Positions 27,669-35,755 of a stretch of 64,000 bases of DNA are shown here, one piece after another. The stretch's first letter is position 1; each line of letters starts with the position of its first letter. The translations under genes and the position numbers were made by a program. Source of the DNA: an uncultured Pelagibacteraceae bacterium (GTDB lineage Bacteria; Pseudomonadota; Alphaproteobacteria; Pelagibacterales; Pelagibacteraceae); contig CACOYX010000005.1 in NCBI GenBank assembly GCA_902631535.1, forward strand, positions 1 to 64,000, written 5' to 3'. The notes beneath the pieces are model-generated. The model made no database searches. It saw nothing but the letters and a program-made list of their open reading frames with translations, and had not been told where the DNA came from.

Positions 27669-28584
27669 GGTTTTTTATTTCTGTTTTTAAAAATTTAGCT
27701 ATCTCTAACATTCCGTCTTTGTTAACTTTTTTTTCTGCAACTGTATTATAGTTAGTATTTGTATTAACATCATAGGTGTATCTATCACCGTTTTTATCTG
27801 TGATATATTCAATACCGGCTATTTCAATATTATTTTTTTTTAAAAAGTTTTCATATTTTTCAATATCTGGATTCTTATAATTGTCTAAAATCATAAACTT
27901 ATTCCCATCAGGATTGTTAGATTTATTTTCAGATATGTTATTTTTACTATCACAAGGACATAATTCAAAAGAGTCTCCAGCATCAACTTGAACAGCGTAT
28001 AAGAATTTAGAATTAACAAACTCAAGGCGATGAATTACTTTTGGATCAGCATCAATATAATCCTGTAAAATTGTGATACCATCTATTGAATTTTCAAAAA
28101 GTGATCCATTAACATACTCTTCTAATTCTTCTTTATTATCAAAAAGTTTAACACCTAAACCTCTGCCAGCCCTATTATGTTTGGTTATAAAAGGCTTACT
28201 AAAATTTTTGGCAGCTTCAATAATTTGTGATTTACTTGAACAAAAAATTGAATTTGGAGTTCTAATACCTGCCTCATTCAATTTTAAATATTGTAGAGAC
28301 TTACTAACTTCTAAAGCTAATGCATTATTATCATTAATCACTCTTTTATTATGATTTTGAAGCCAATTTAGAATTACCGAAGTATATTCCGGAGCAAATC
28401 TATGTCCTCTAACGTGAGAACTTGCGCTCATCCGATTATAAAAAACTCCCTTAGGCGGATTTTTACTTAAGTCAATTTTGGCGTTTTCTACATGCCAATC
28501 CTCATAATCAACTTTTAATTCTTTTAAATGAGACTCGAGCGGCTTTGTCCAAGCTTCATTTTCGTGAATTATATATGCTTTCAT
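27661..28584 (-). CDS. Unassigned ATP-grasp ligase in the glutathione operon
   Basis: The 307-residue product resembles RimK/D-Ala-D-Ala ligase-like ATP-grasp enzymes: [18 protein letters not shown] (ATP-binding glycine loop, about 133-149), [12 protein letters not shown], and the metal site [12 protein letters not shown] (about 282-292). These enzymes join a carboxylate to an amine via an acyl phosphate. It is the first gene of the operon with gshA and gshB and overlaps gshA, so it may extend or modify glutathione or make a related peptide. The substrate is unknown; it could also be a protein-glutamate ligase. Confidence 0.8.
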   Translation of the reverse strand: MKAYIIHENEAWTKPLESHLKELKVDYEDWHVENAKIDLSKNPPKGVFYNRMSASSHVRGHRFAPEYTSVILNWLQNHNKRVINDNNALALEVSKSLQYLKLNEAGIRTPNSIFCSSKSQIIEAAKNFSKPFITKHNRAGRGLGVKLFDNKEELEEYVNGSLFENSIDGITILQDYIDADPKVIHRLEFVNSKFLYAVQVDAGDSFELCPCDSKNNISENKSNNPDGNKFMILDNYKNPDIEKYENFLKKNNIEIAGIEYITDKNGDRYTYDVNTNTNYNTVAEKKVNKDGMLEIAKFLKTEIKNLE

Positions 28585-28630
28585 AAGTCATCGCGTTATA
28601 TATTCTACTTTAAATTTATCAAGTAGTCAT

Positions 28631-28636
28631 TATATA
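28631..28636 (+). promoter_or_regulatory. -10 box giving a leaderless cysE transcript
   Basis: TATATA ends six bases before the cysE ATG at 28643; TTTAAA at 28609-28614 is a possible -35 with 16-base spacing. No Shine-Dalgarno site is present. The 58-base intergenic region must also hold the promoter of the divergent ATP-grasp/gshA/gshB operon. Confidence 0.45.
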
Positions 28637-28642
28637 CGTATT

Positions 28643-29218
28643 ATGAATGATTATTTAGAATCAATTAAGAAAAGAGATCCCGCTGCTAAATCTATTTTAA
28701 GTATCATTATCACTTACCCAGGTGTGAAAGCAGTTTTATTTCATAGAATTGCAAATTTTTTTCAAATTGCAGGTTTTCACCTTATTGCAAGAATTATATC
28801 TCAGACTTCCAGATTTTTTACAGGTATAGAAATTCATCCAGGTGCAAAAATTGGTAAAAATTTATTTATTGATCATGGCATGGGCGTAGTAATTGGTGAG
28901 ACATCTGAGATTGGCGATAATGTTACTATTTATCATGCAGTAACTTTAGGCGGAAGTTCACCTAGTATAGATAGTGAAAGACAACGTCATGAAAAAAGAC
29001 ATCCAACAATAGGTGACGATGTTGTTATCGGCTCAGGTGCTCAAATTATTGGACCTGTTGTCATAGGGAAACGTGCAAGGATTGCAGCTAATGCAGTTGT
29101 AGTTAAAGATGTACCTGAAAACGCAACTATGATTGGCATACCCGCAAAAGTAGTTAAGTCAGAGAATAAAGGGAGCTTTAGACCCTACGGCGTTGATGAT
29201 AAAGTTAAAGATGAGTAA
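28643..29218 (+). CDS. cysE: Serine O-acetyltransferase
   Basis: Acetylates serine with acetyl-CoA to give O-acetylserine, precursor of cysteine. The 191-residue product is of the short type with an N-terminal helical part and a left-handed beta-helix: [68 protein letters not shown] (hexapeptide repeats, quoted in pieces). Catalytic His and Asp lie in FIDHGMG. The stop overlaps the msrB start by 8 bases. Confidence 0.94.
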   Translation: MNDYLESIKKRDPAAKSILSIIITYPGVKAVLFHRIANFFQIAGFHLIARIISQTSRFFTGIEIHPGAKIGKNLFIDHGMGVVIGETSEIGDNVTIYHAVTLGGSSPSIDSERQRHEKRHPTIGDDVVIGSGAQIIGPVVIGKRARIAANAVVVKDVPENATMIGIPAKVVKSENKGSFRPYGVDDKVKDE

Positions 29219-29588
29219 TAAAAATTGGGATCCAAATTTAACTCCAGAACAAAATTATGTATTGAGACAAGAAGGAACCGAGTCTCCTGGTAGCAGTCCA
29301 TTAAATAATGAGAAGAGAGAAGGAACTTACCACTGCGTAGGATGTGGAACTAAACTTTTTGACTCAAGCACAAAATATGAAAGCGGATCAGGCTGGCCTT
29401 CCTTTTTTAAATCACTACCTGATGTTTTTGAGGAAAAAACAGATATGCACATAGGTTATCCTCGAATAGAATATCATTGTAAAAAATGTGGGGGTCATCA
29501 CGGTCATATATTTGAAGATGGTCCAAAACCAACAGGAAAACGCTATTGCAACAACGGCGTATGCTTAGTTTTTAAACCTAAAAGTTGA
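29211..29588 (+). CDS. msrB: Peptide-methionine (R)-S-oxide reductase MsrB
   Basis: Repairs the R-sulfoxide of methionine. The product (125 residues from ATG at 29211) has zinc-binding pairs CVGCG and CKKCG, the SGSGWPSF motif, HHGHIFEDG and [11 protein letters not shown], whose first cysteine is catalytic. ATG 29211 (MSNKNWD) is preferred; an upstream in-frame ATG at 29193 lies inside cysE and adds an unlikely six residues. Coupled to cysE by an 8-base overlap. Confidence 0.94.
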   Translation: MSNKNWDPNLTPEQNYVLRQEGTESPGSSPLNNEKREGTYHCVGCGTKLFDSSTKYESGSGWPSFFKSLPDVFEEKTDMHIGYPRIEYHCKKCGGHHGHIFEDGPKPTGKRYCNNGVCLVFKPKS

Positions 29589-29707
29589 ATAGTTATTAAC
29601 AAACCAATTAAGTGTTTTAATACAACCTAACAACAAACTAAATTATGTGATGCCATGTCCTCTAGACCAAGGCTACATAAATTTGTAAGGCTAACCTTTC
29701 ATCCGCC

Positions 29708-30271
29708 ATGAAGAATAAAATTATTTCCCTAATTTTAAAACTATCCTTTTTTTTCATTTTAACATTACAATTAAACGCATCAGAACAAGCTTGGGGTTTA
29801 GCACAAGATGGAAATAAAATTATTTTAATTAGACATTCATTAGCTCCAGGCGGGGGAGATCCAGCAGGCTTTAAAATTGATGACTGTAAAACACAAAGAA
29901 ATCTTAGTAAAAAAGGCATAAATCAATCAAAAAAAATTGGAAAATTATTCAAAAAGAATAAAGTTCCCATAGATCAAGTTTTAAGCAGTCAGTGGTGTAG
30001 ATGTAAAGATACCGCTAAATATGCTTTTGGTTATTATAAAGAATTCACTGCGTTAAACTCTACTTTTCAGTCTCCATATAACAAGAATGAAGGAAAGCAA
30101 TTAAAGGATCTTTATAGGTTTGTGAAAAAATGGGATAGCAATAGTAAAAATTTAGTATTGATCACTCATTATAGCATTATCACTGCTGTAACAAATGCAG
30201 TACCGAGCTCAGGGGAAATAGTAATTACAGATAAAAATTTTAAAGTTTTAGGAACAATTCAAACTGATTAG
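29708..30271 (+). CDS. Exported histidine phosphatase superfamily protein
   Basis: The 187-residue product has an N-terminal signal peptide (about 1-22) and the phosphoglycerate-mutase-like fold: ILIRHSLAPGGGDP (RH motif, His about 42), later SSQWCRCKDTAKYAFG and LITHYSIITAV with the second histidine. The location is probably periplasmic. Members act on varied phosphate esters; the substrate is not evident. The 119 bases before it carry no gene that I can see. Its end overlaps the convergent 114-residue membrane protein gene by 4 bases. Confidence 0.82.
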   Translation: MKNKIISLILKLSFFFILTLQLNASEQAWGLAQDGNKIILIRHSLAPGGGDPAGFKIDDCKTQRNLSKKGINQSKKIGKLFKKNKVPIDQVLSSQWCRCKDTAKYAFGYYKEFTALNSTFQSPYNKNEGKQLKDLYRFVKKWDSNSKNLVLITHYSIITAVTNAVPSSGEIVITDKNFKVLGTIQTD

Positions 30272-30612
30272 ATAAAAATATAGTAAAGAATTGCAATAAT
30301 GATTAAATATTCAATAACGGTTTTAATTTTTATTAAGTTTTCTTTTTTTTCAAACTTTGAATTTATGAATACATTAATTCGACCAAAAGTTAATTGAACA
30401 AGCGCTATAATAAAAACTACACCTATTAGTACATAGTATATTTCAAAATTTTTAAATCCATAATAACATGCCGCTATAAAGGTTAACCAGGAAATATTTG
30501 AAACAAATAATTTAATTAATAATCCCGATCCTTTTTTAAACAAATTTTGTGTTTTGATAAAAGTATAAGACCAAAGAAGAGTAAATAGAAAACCGATGTA
30601 TTTTATGATCAT
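30268..30612 (-). CDS. Small integral membrane protein, unknown
   Basis: A 114-residue product with about four hydrophobic segments (about 3-20, 29-50, 56-76 and 96-113) separated by short lysine-rich loops such as SKFEKKENLIKIK. I do not recognise a family. It is convergent with the histidine phosphatase gene and divergent from ccdA. Its codon use matches its neighbours, supporting a real gene. Confidence 0.65.
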   Translation of the reverse strand: MIIKYIGFLFTLLWSYTFIKTQNLFKKGSGLLIKLFVSNISWLTFIAACYYGFKNFEIYYVLIGVVFIIALVQLTFGRINVFINSKFEKKENLIKIKTVIEYLIIIAILYYIFI

Positions 30613-30662
30613 GAGTTAATAATGTAATTGCAGTCATGATTAAAGGCAAATATAAAGTTTAT

Positions 30663-31376
30663 ATGATCGTAAAGTTATTTTTTGCATTTGGAGCTGGATT
30701 TATAAGTTTTTTAACACCTTGTGTGTTACCTATTATCCCAGGTTATATTTCTTACATTACTGGGAAAAATTTAGATGAAATTGAACAAGATAAAAGAAAC
30801 GTTTTAATTAAAACTATCTTATTTTCCATAGGATTTTCACTTGTATTTATTGTTTTAGGTGCCACCGCGTCGGCTGTAGGTAATATATTATTATTTTTAT
30901 CCAATGAATTAAGAATTGCAGCAGGAATTTTAATTGTTCTCTTCTCACTTCAAATGTTGGGAGTTTTTAATTTTAGTTTCTTAAATCAAGAAAAAAGGAT
31001 TGAAACCCAAGGCTATAAAAATAATTATGCATTTCCACTATTAGTTGGCTCAGCCTTTGCATTTGGTTGGACGCCGTGTATAGGGCCTGTATTGGGATCT
31101 ATATTAGCTTTATCTGCAACAGAAGCGTCTGTTAGCACCGGAGTGTTGTTACTATCATGTTACTCTTTAGGTTTGGCAATTCCATTTATTTTATCTGGCT
31201 ATTATATGAGTAAATTTTTAACCACTAGAAAAGGTTTTAGTAAATATTACGGAAGAGTAACCAAGACCGGTGGAGTAATTTTATTATTAACAGGAATTTT
31301 AATAGCAACTAATCAAATTCAAGTTATTAGTTATTATATTTTGACAATCTTTCCTTTCCTAACTACGCTTGGTTAA
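30663..31376 (+). CDS. ccdA: Cytochrome c biogenesis/thiol transport protein CcdA
   Basis: Carries reducing equivalents from cytosolic thioredoxin across the inner membrane for cytochrome c maturation and periplasmic disulfide reduction. The product (237 residues from ATG 30663) has six membrane segments and the two reactive cysteines in FLTPCVLPIIPGY and GWTPCIGPVLG. An in-frame ATG at 30636 would add nine residues; the later start fits the family better since the first membrane segment begins at once. The stop overlaps the next gene by one base. Confidence 0.9.
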   Translation: MIVKLFFAFGAGFISFLTPCVLPIIPGYISYITGKNLDEIEQDKRNVLIKTILFSIGFSLVFIVLGATASAVGNILLFLSNELRIAAGILIVLFSLQMLGVFNFSFLNQEKRIETQGYKNNYAFPLLVGSAFAFGWTPCIGPVLGSILALSATEASVSTGVLLLSCYSLGLAIPFILSGYYMSKFLTTRKGFSKYYGRVTKTGGVILLLTGILIATNQIQVISYYILTIFPFLTTLG

Positions 31377-32278
31377 TGAGCGATATTTCTGTCCTAGGCA
31401 TATTTGTTGCTGACATAAGTTTTTCAGGCCCAAAGATTCCTGACGTTGGAGAAACTATATTAGGAAATAAATATAATATTGGACCCGGTGGGAAAGGATG
31501 CAATCAAGCAGTAGCCATTGCAAGACTAGGGGCAAAAGTAAATTTCATTAGTAAGATTGGAAAAGACTCTTACGGTGAATTAGCTTTAAATACGTTAATA
31601 AAAAATAACATTAATACTAAAAGTATTATTCAAGATAAAGATTTACAAACTGGTGTGGCTGGTATCTTAGTTGATAAGAATACAGGAAAAAATGCAATTA
31701 ATGTTATCGTAGGAGCACCCTCAACTTTAAATGTTTCTGAGATAAACAAACATATTAATATTATAAAGAATTCAAAGATCTTTTTAACTCAACTTGAAGT
31801 TCCTAAAGATGTTACCTTGCACTGTCTTAAAACTGCTAAGGAGAATGGATGTTTAACTATATTAAATCCTGCACCTGCATCAGAAATTACAGAGGAATTT
31901 TATAATAATATTGACTACTTTACTCCAAATGAAACTGAAGCAGAGTTTTATACAGGTATAAAAATTACAAACGAAAAAGAGGCAAAACAAGCAGCAGATA
32001 AATTAATAAACTTAGGAATAAAAAAGATAATAATTACACTAGGAGAAAAAGGATTATTTTACTCTGATGGAAAAGAGGAAATTTATTTAAAAGCTTCTTT
32101 TGTTAAGGCTATCGATACTACCGGAGCGGGTGATGCTTTTAATGGAGGTTTGGCCTACGGTTTGTCTAAAGAAAAACCTATAAAAGAGTGTTTAGAGCTT
32201 GCTAATAAAGTTGCAGGACTATCTACAACAAAACTTGGGGCAGGAGATGCAATGCCTTTTTTAAAAGATATTAATTAG
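31376..32278 (+). CDS. rbsK: Ribokinase-like sugar kinase
   Basis: PfkB-family kinase phosphorylating ribose or a similar sugar. The 300-residue product has the N-terminal GPGGKGCNQAVAIARLGAKV (family substrate-binding signature, about 36-55), TPNETEAE and the C-terminal ATP/anion-hole motif DTTGAGDAFNGGL (about 243-255) with the catalytic Asp. The order is that of RbsK, but other pentose or nucleoside kinases cannot be ruled out. It overlaps ccdA by one base, an unrelated partner. Confidence 0.85.
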   Translation: MSDISVLGIFVADISFSGPKIPDVGETILGNKYNIGPGGKGCNQAVAIARLGAKVNFISKIGKDSYGELALNTLIKNNINTKSIIQDKDLQTGVAGILVDKNTGKNAINVIVGAPSTLNVSEINKHINIIKNSKIFLTQLEVPKDVTLHCLKTAKENGCLTILNPAPASEITEEFYNNIDYFTPNETEAEFYTGIKITNEKEAKQAADKLINLGIKKIIITLGEKGLFYSDGKEEIYLKASFVKAIDTTGAGDAFNGGLAYGLSKEKPIKECLELANKVAGLSTTKLGAGDAMPFLKDIN

Positions 32279-32528
32279 ATAACAATTTATCTAGTTCTCC
32301 ACTCCTATTTGCATTTTGTAACTGTTCATTTCCACCTATGTAATGATCACCTACGAAAATTTGTGGTATAGTTCTTGCTCCGTTTGTTCTTTGCAACATT
32401 TCTTTAGCTTTTGCAGGATCTTTCCAAATATCAAATTCTTCAAATTCAATATTTTTACTTTTTAATAATGCTTTCGCCGCACTACAGTATGGACAAGGAA
32501 CTCCAGAGTACATTGTTACTTTTTTCAT
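32271..32528 (-). CDS. grxC: Glutaredoxin, GrxC type
   Basis: Glutathione-dependent dithiol oxidoreductase. The 85-residue product has the active site CPYC (about 12-15), TIPQIFVGDHYIGG (cis-Pro loop and glutathione-binding region) and the usual length of a class I glutaredoxin. It fits with the glutathione synthesis genes 4 kb away. Convergent with the rbsK-like gene (8-base overlap). Confidence 0.94.
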   Translation of the reverse strand: MKKVTMYSGVPCPYCSAAKALLKSKNIEFEEFDIWKDPAKAKEMLQRTNGARTIPQIFVGDHYIGGNEQLQNANRSGELDKLLSN

Positions 32529-32530
32529 AG

Positions 32531-32827
32531 TTAATATATATCAGATAATTTTATTTTTTCTCTGAGCATTTTGCGCCCAAGTTGGAATTTTTTTCTATGT
32601 TTTATGCTTGTATTATTCACTCTTTTTCTCCACAAACGAAAAGAACTTGGTTTTAAATTTTTTCTCATTATCTTAATTACTTGAGACTCATTTTTTCCAG
32701 TTTTCTCTTTTATTTCCTCAAACGTAATTCTGTCAGCCCAAGCAGCCCATATTATCCAATTTTCATCTTTTTTTTTTGGCTCTGGATTTTTAACTTTAGT
32801 TTGTGGGAAAGAACTTTTTTTCTTCAT
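32531..32827 (-). CDS. DUF2805 / TIGR03643 family protein
   Basis: A 98-residue basic protein containing IIWAAWADRITFEEI, KTGKNESQVIKIMRKNLKPSSFRLWRKRV, which match the DUF2805 pattern. The helix-turn-helix-like layout and many Arg/Lys residues suggest nucleic-acid contact, but no function is established. It ends two bases before the glutaredoxin start codon, so they are co-transcribed. Confidence 0.8.
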   Translation of the reverse strand: MKKKSSFPQTKVKNPEPKKKDENWIIWAAWADRITFEEIKEKTGKNESQVIKIMRKNLKPSSFRLWRKRVNNTSIKHRKKFQLGRKMLREKIKLSDIY

Positions 32828-32852
32828 ATAATTCTATATAGTCTTTAAAAAT

Positions 32853-33470
32853 ATGTTTCCAAGTGACTATTTAATTTTTCTTCAAATTATATTATTTTTA
32901 TTTATAACCCCTGGTCTTCCAAGGGTTGTTATTGTTTCTCATACATTAAATTATGGTTTAAAAAAATCCATTTGGACCGCTGTTGGCGATGTTAGCGCTA
33001 ATATAATACAGGGGGTCTTAGTCGTATTTCTTATTGGTTCTTTTTTAAGTGATAATCCAGAAATATTATATTATCTCAAATGGGCCGGAATTCTTTACAT
33101 AGTTTATCTTGCTTATGATACTTACACTGCAAAAATTAGTTCCATAAATTCGAGAGAACAAAGCACAAAATCAAATTTATCTTTTTATAAAGACGGTTTT
33201 ATGGTTGCAGGATTAAGTCCAAAAGCTATAATTTTTTTTGGAACTATTTTTTCTTCCTTTATAAATTTTGAGAGTAATGTTTTTTCACAATTTATAATTT
33301 TAATGGTCACTTACGTTGTGCTCGATTTTTTAACTTTAATGATTTACGGAATAGCAGCAGAAAAAATTTCTATTTGGTTAAAAAGCAAACCTAAAGTTTT
33401 AAATACAATCTCAGCGTGTGTATTGCTTATAATCGCGCTATACGTTGCTGCGACACAGAATTTTAGTTAA
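32853..33470 (+). CDS. LysE/RhtB-family transporter
   Basis: The 205-residue product has about six membrane segments and the family layout: FLFITPGLPRVVIVSHTLNYGLKKSIWTAVG near the start (usually TPGPN), ILYIVYLAYDTY in the middle and GLSPKAIIFFG before the C-terminal segments. LysE proteins export amino acids. The change from PGPN to PGLP is unusual at a conserved site. Substrate unknown. Confidence 0.85.
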   Translation: MFPSDYLIFLQIILFLFITPGLPRVVIVSHTLNYGLKKSIWTAVGDVSANIIQGVLVVFLIGSFLSDNPEILYYLKWAGILYIVYLAYDTYTAKISSINSREQSTKSNLSFYKDGFMVAGLSPKAIIFFGTIFSSFINFESNVFSQFIILMVTYVVLDFLTLMIYGIAAEKISIWLKSKPKVLNTISACVLLIIALYVAATQNFS

Positions 33471-33479
33471 TTCTAACGG

Positions 33480-33551
33480 TTGTCAAAAACTTCTTTTCTT
33501 GTTTTAATTATTTAATTTTTAATTAATTAATTAACAACAAAGAGGGAAATA
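33480..33551 (+). promoter_or_regulatory. Promoter and shared leader of the first Liv-type binding protein
   Basis: TTGTCA (33480-33485) and TTTAAT (33503-33508) are 17 bases apart. The message would begin within the TTAATTAATTAATTAA tract (about 33519-33534), followed by CAACAAAGAGGGAAATA and ATG. The same tract, AGGGAAATAAT and spacing occur before tctC (40426) and the second binding-protein gene (50293). Confidence 0.65.
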
Positions 33552-34793
33552 ATGAATAAACTAGTAAAACTATTTATTACATCTATTTCAGCTATAACTT
33601 TAGCACTTGTTTCTTTCACTTCATCTTTTGCAAAAGTTGAAGGTGATTACATTGTGTTAGGTTCTGCAATATCTCTTACAGGTAAATACTCTTCTAATGG
33701 AGTTCATACTCAAAACGGTTACAACATGGCTGTGGAGAGAATAAACAAAATGGGCGGAGTTGAAGTACAAGGTAAGAAATATAAGTTTGAAATTATCTAT
33801 TACGATGATGAGTCAAACCCAAAAAGAGCCGCTCAGTTAGCTGAAAGACTAATTAAACAAGATGGCGTTCATTATATGCTTGGACCATACAGTTCAGGTT
33901 TAACGAAAGCCATTGCACCGGTAACCGAGAAATATAAAATTCCTATGGTTGAAGCAAATGGTGCGTCTAGATCTTTATTTACTAAAGGATATAAATATTT
34001 GTTTGCGGTGTTATCACCAGCTAACCAATACCTTGAAGTAGCTATTGATTTAGCGGTAGAGAAAAACGGTGGCAAAGGAGTAAAAATTGCTCAAGCGTTT
34101 GAACAAGACGCTTTCTCACAAGACGTGAGACTTGGTATTTTAGATGCAGCTAAAAGAACTGGATCTGAGATTATCATCGACGACAAACTACCAAAAGAAC
34201 TTAACGATATGGCAGCTACATTAGCAAAAGTAAAAGCTACTAAGCCGGATGTACTTGTTGTATCAGGTCACACAAAAGGTGCATTAACTGCAATCAGACA
34301 AATTTCTGAAATGAAAGTTGATGTTCCTATGTTAGCGATGACACACTGTGATGCTGCTAAACTTTCTAAACAACATGGAAAGAAATCAGAATTCGCATTA
34401 TGTGCTTCTCAGTGGCACAAAAATTTATCTTACAAAGATAAATTTTTTGGCTCTGGCAAGAAATACGCTAAAGACTTCCAAAAAGAATTTGGATATGACC
34501 CGCCATATCAATCAGCAGAGTCTTCTGCAGCATTGTTAGTATTTAAAGATGCGTTCGAAAGAGCAAATTCTTTTGATAGGGATGCAGTTAGAGATGCGCT
34601 AGTTGATACAGAAATGCAAACTTTCTATGGAAACATTAAATTTGGACCTGGTGGCCAAAACGTTGCTAAGCCAATGATCTTGTTCCAAGTAAGATGTAAG
34701 GGCGACGATTGTGAAAATAGAGTAGTAGCTCCAACAAAATGGGCTTCTGATAAATTCTATCATCCAATCCCGAAATGGTCTGACAGAAGTTAA
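33552..34793 (+). CDS. ABC transporter periplasmic amino acid/amide-binding protein (Liv type 1)
   Basis: Captures its ligand in the periplasm and delivers it to the permease encoded downstream. The 413-residue product has a signal peptide (about 1-27, cleavage near SFA-K) and the type I periplasmic-binding fold of LivK/AmiC/urea-binding proteins: YIVLGSAISLTGKYSSNG, YDDESNPKRAAQLAERLI, GPYSSGLTKAIAPV. A strong terminator follows at 34811-34840, before the permease genes. The ligand cannot be named. Confidence 0.92.
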   Translation: MNKLVKLFITSISAITLALVSFTSSFAKVEGDYIVLGSAISLTGKYSSNGVHTQNGYNMAVERINKMGGVEVQGKKYKFEIIYYDDESNPKRAAQLAERLIKQDGVHYMLGPYSSGLTKAIAPVTEKYKIPMVEANGASRSLFTKGYKYLFAVLSPANQYLEVAIDLAVEKNGGKGVKIAQAFEQDAFSQDVRLGILDAAKRTGSEIIIDDKLPKELNDMAATLAKVKATKPDVLVVSGHTKGALTAIRQISEMKVDVPMLAMTHCDAAKLSKQHGKKSEFALCASQWHKNLSYKDKFFGSGKKYAKDFQKEFGYDPPYQSAESSAALLVFKDAFERANSFDRDAVRDALVDTEMQTFYGNIKFGPGGQNVAKPMILFQVRCKGDDCENRVVAPTKWASDKFYHPIPKWSDRS

Positions 34794-34810
34794 TAACTTC
34801 TAGATATTTT

Positions 34811-34847
34811 GAAAAGCCCCTAGTTTTCTAGGGGCTTTTCTTTTATA
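34811..34847 (+). terminator. Intrinsic terminator between the binding protein and livH
   Basis: GAAAAGCCCCTAG and CTAGGGGCTTTTC form a perfect 13-bp stem with TTTT loop, followed by TTTTA. It sits between the binding-protein gene and livH, so most transcripts would stop here and permease expression depends on read-through. The permease ATG is only 15-20 bases further on, leaving no room for a separate standard promoter. Confidence 0.85.
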
Positions 34848-34861
34848 AGTTTTAAAATTTT

Positions 34862-35755
34862 ATGGACTTTCTTATTTTTAAAGCTCCAATGTTAATGGTC
34901 CAGGCATCACTGGACGGAATTCTTTTAGGTATATTATTTGCTTTAATTGCATATGGAATGGCTCTCCAATGGGGAGTAATGAACATTATCAATATTGCAC
35001 AAGGAGATTTAGTAATTCTTGGAGGATATATTGCATACACTATGTATCTTGCTGGAATTCATCCAGCTTGGGGAGTAATTGTTTCTCCAATCATAATGTT
35101 CTTTGTTGGTTGGGCACTCTACAAATTAGTAATTAATAAAGTTGTAGATAGGGATTTATTTATTTCAATATTAGCAACGTTTGGTATCGCTATTGTATTC
35201 CAACAATTAATGAATTTTATTTTTGGAGCAGACGTAGTTGTGGCACAGTCTGAATACGGAACAACAATGTTATTTGATAACTCAGTAACCCTACCAAATT
35301 CAAAGATATTCTCTGCTTTTATAAGTGTTTTATATGCAATAGCTCTAGTTGTTTATATGAAAAAATCTAGGCTTGGTCGAGCTATAAGGGCTACAGCGCA
35401 AAATGCAAGAGCTGCAAAAATTCTTGGCGTAGATACAGAAAAAGTCTATGCAGCGACTTTTGGCATTAACGCTGCGTTATGTGGAATTGCAGGAGCTCTA
35501 ATTTCAATTACTCTTACTCTACACCCTTACGTAGGACTTCCTTATACAGTTAGATCTTTTATGATAGTTATTGTTGCAGGTCTTGGAAATTTACCAGCAG
35601 TAGCAGTTTCAGGAATGGGATTGGGATTATTTGAAGAGTTTGCAGATTATATTTTAGGAACAGAATTTAGAATTGGTGCAGTATTTATGCTGCTTGTTTT
35701 CATACTAGTTTACAGAAGATTTAAACTATCAAAGAAAAGGGAGTATTTGAAATAA
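34862..35755 (+). CDS. livH: Branched-chain amino acid-type ABC permease, LivH family
   Basis: First membrane subunit of the importer. The 297-residue product has eight or so membrane segments and the LivH features LQWGVMNIINIAQGDLVILGGYIAY at the start and TAQNARAAKILGVDTEKVYAATF (EAA-like coupling loop). It abuts the LivM gene directly (stop then ATG). The system is complete with LivM, LivG and LivF downstream. Confidence 0.93.
   Translation: MDFLIFKAPMLMVQASLDGILLGILFALIAYGMALQWGVMNIINIAQGDLVILGGYIAYTMYLAGIHPAWGVIVSPIIMFFVGWALYKLVINKVVDRDLFISILATFGIAIVFQQLMNFIFGADVVVAQSEYGTTMLFDNSVTLPNSKIFSAFISVLYAIALVVYMKKSRLGRAIRATAQNARAAKILGVDTEKVYAATFGINAALCGIAGALISITLTLHPYVGLPYTVRSFMIVIVAGLGNLPAVAVSGMGLGLFEEFADYILGTEFRIGAVFMLLVFILVYRRFKLSKKREYLK

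Noticed and set aside
28073-28354. A 93-codon plus-strand frame opposite the ATP-grasp gene
   Set aside because: Antisense shadow of a gene with clear ATP-grasp motifs; composition is not protein-like and it has no ribosome site.
29589-29707. Possible small RNA or tRNA in the 119-base gap before the histidine phosphatase gene
   Set aside because: No cloverleaf, CCA or strong hairpin could be drawn, and short frames there lack ribosome sites. Nothing supportable is seen.
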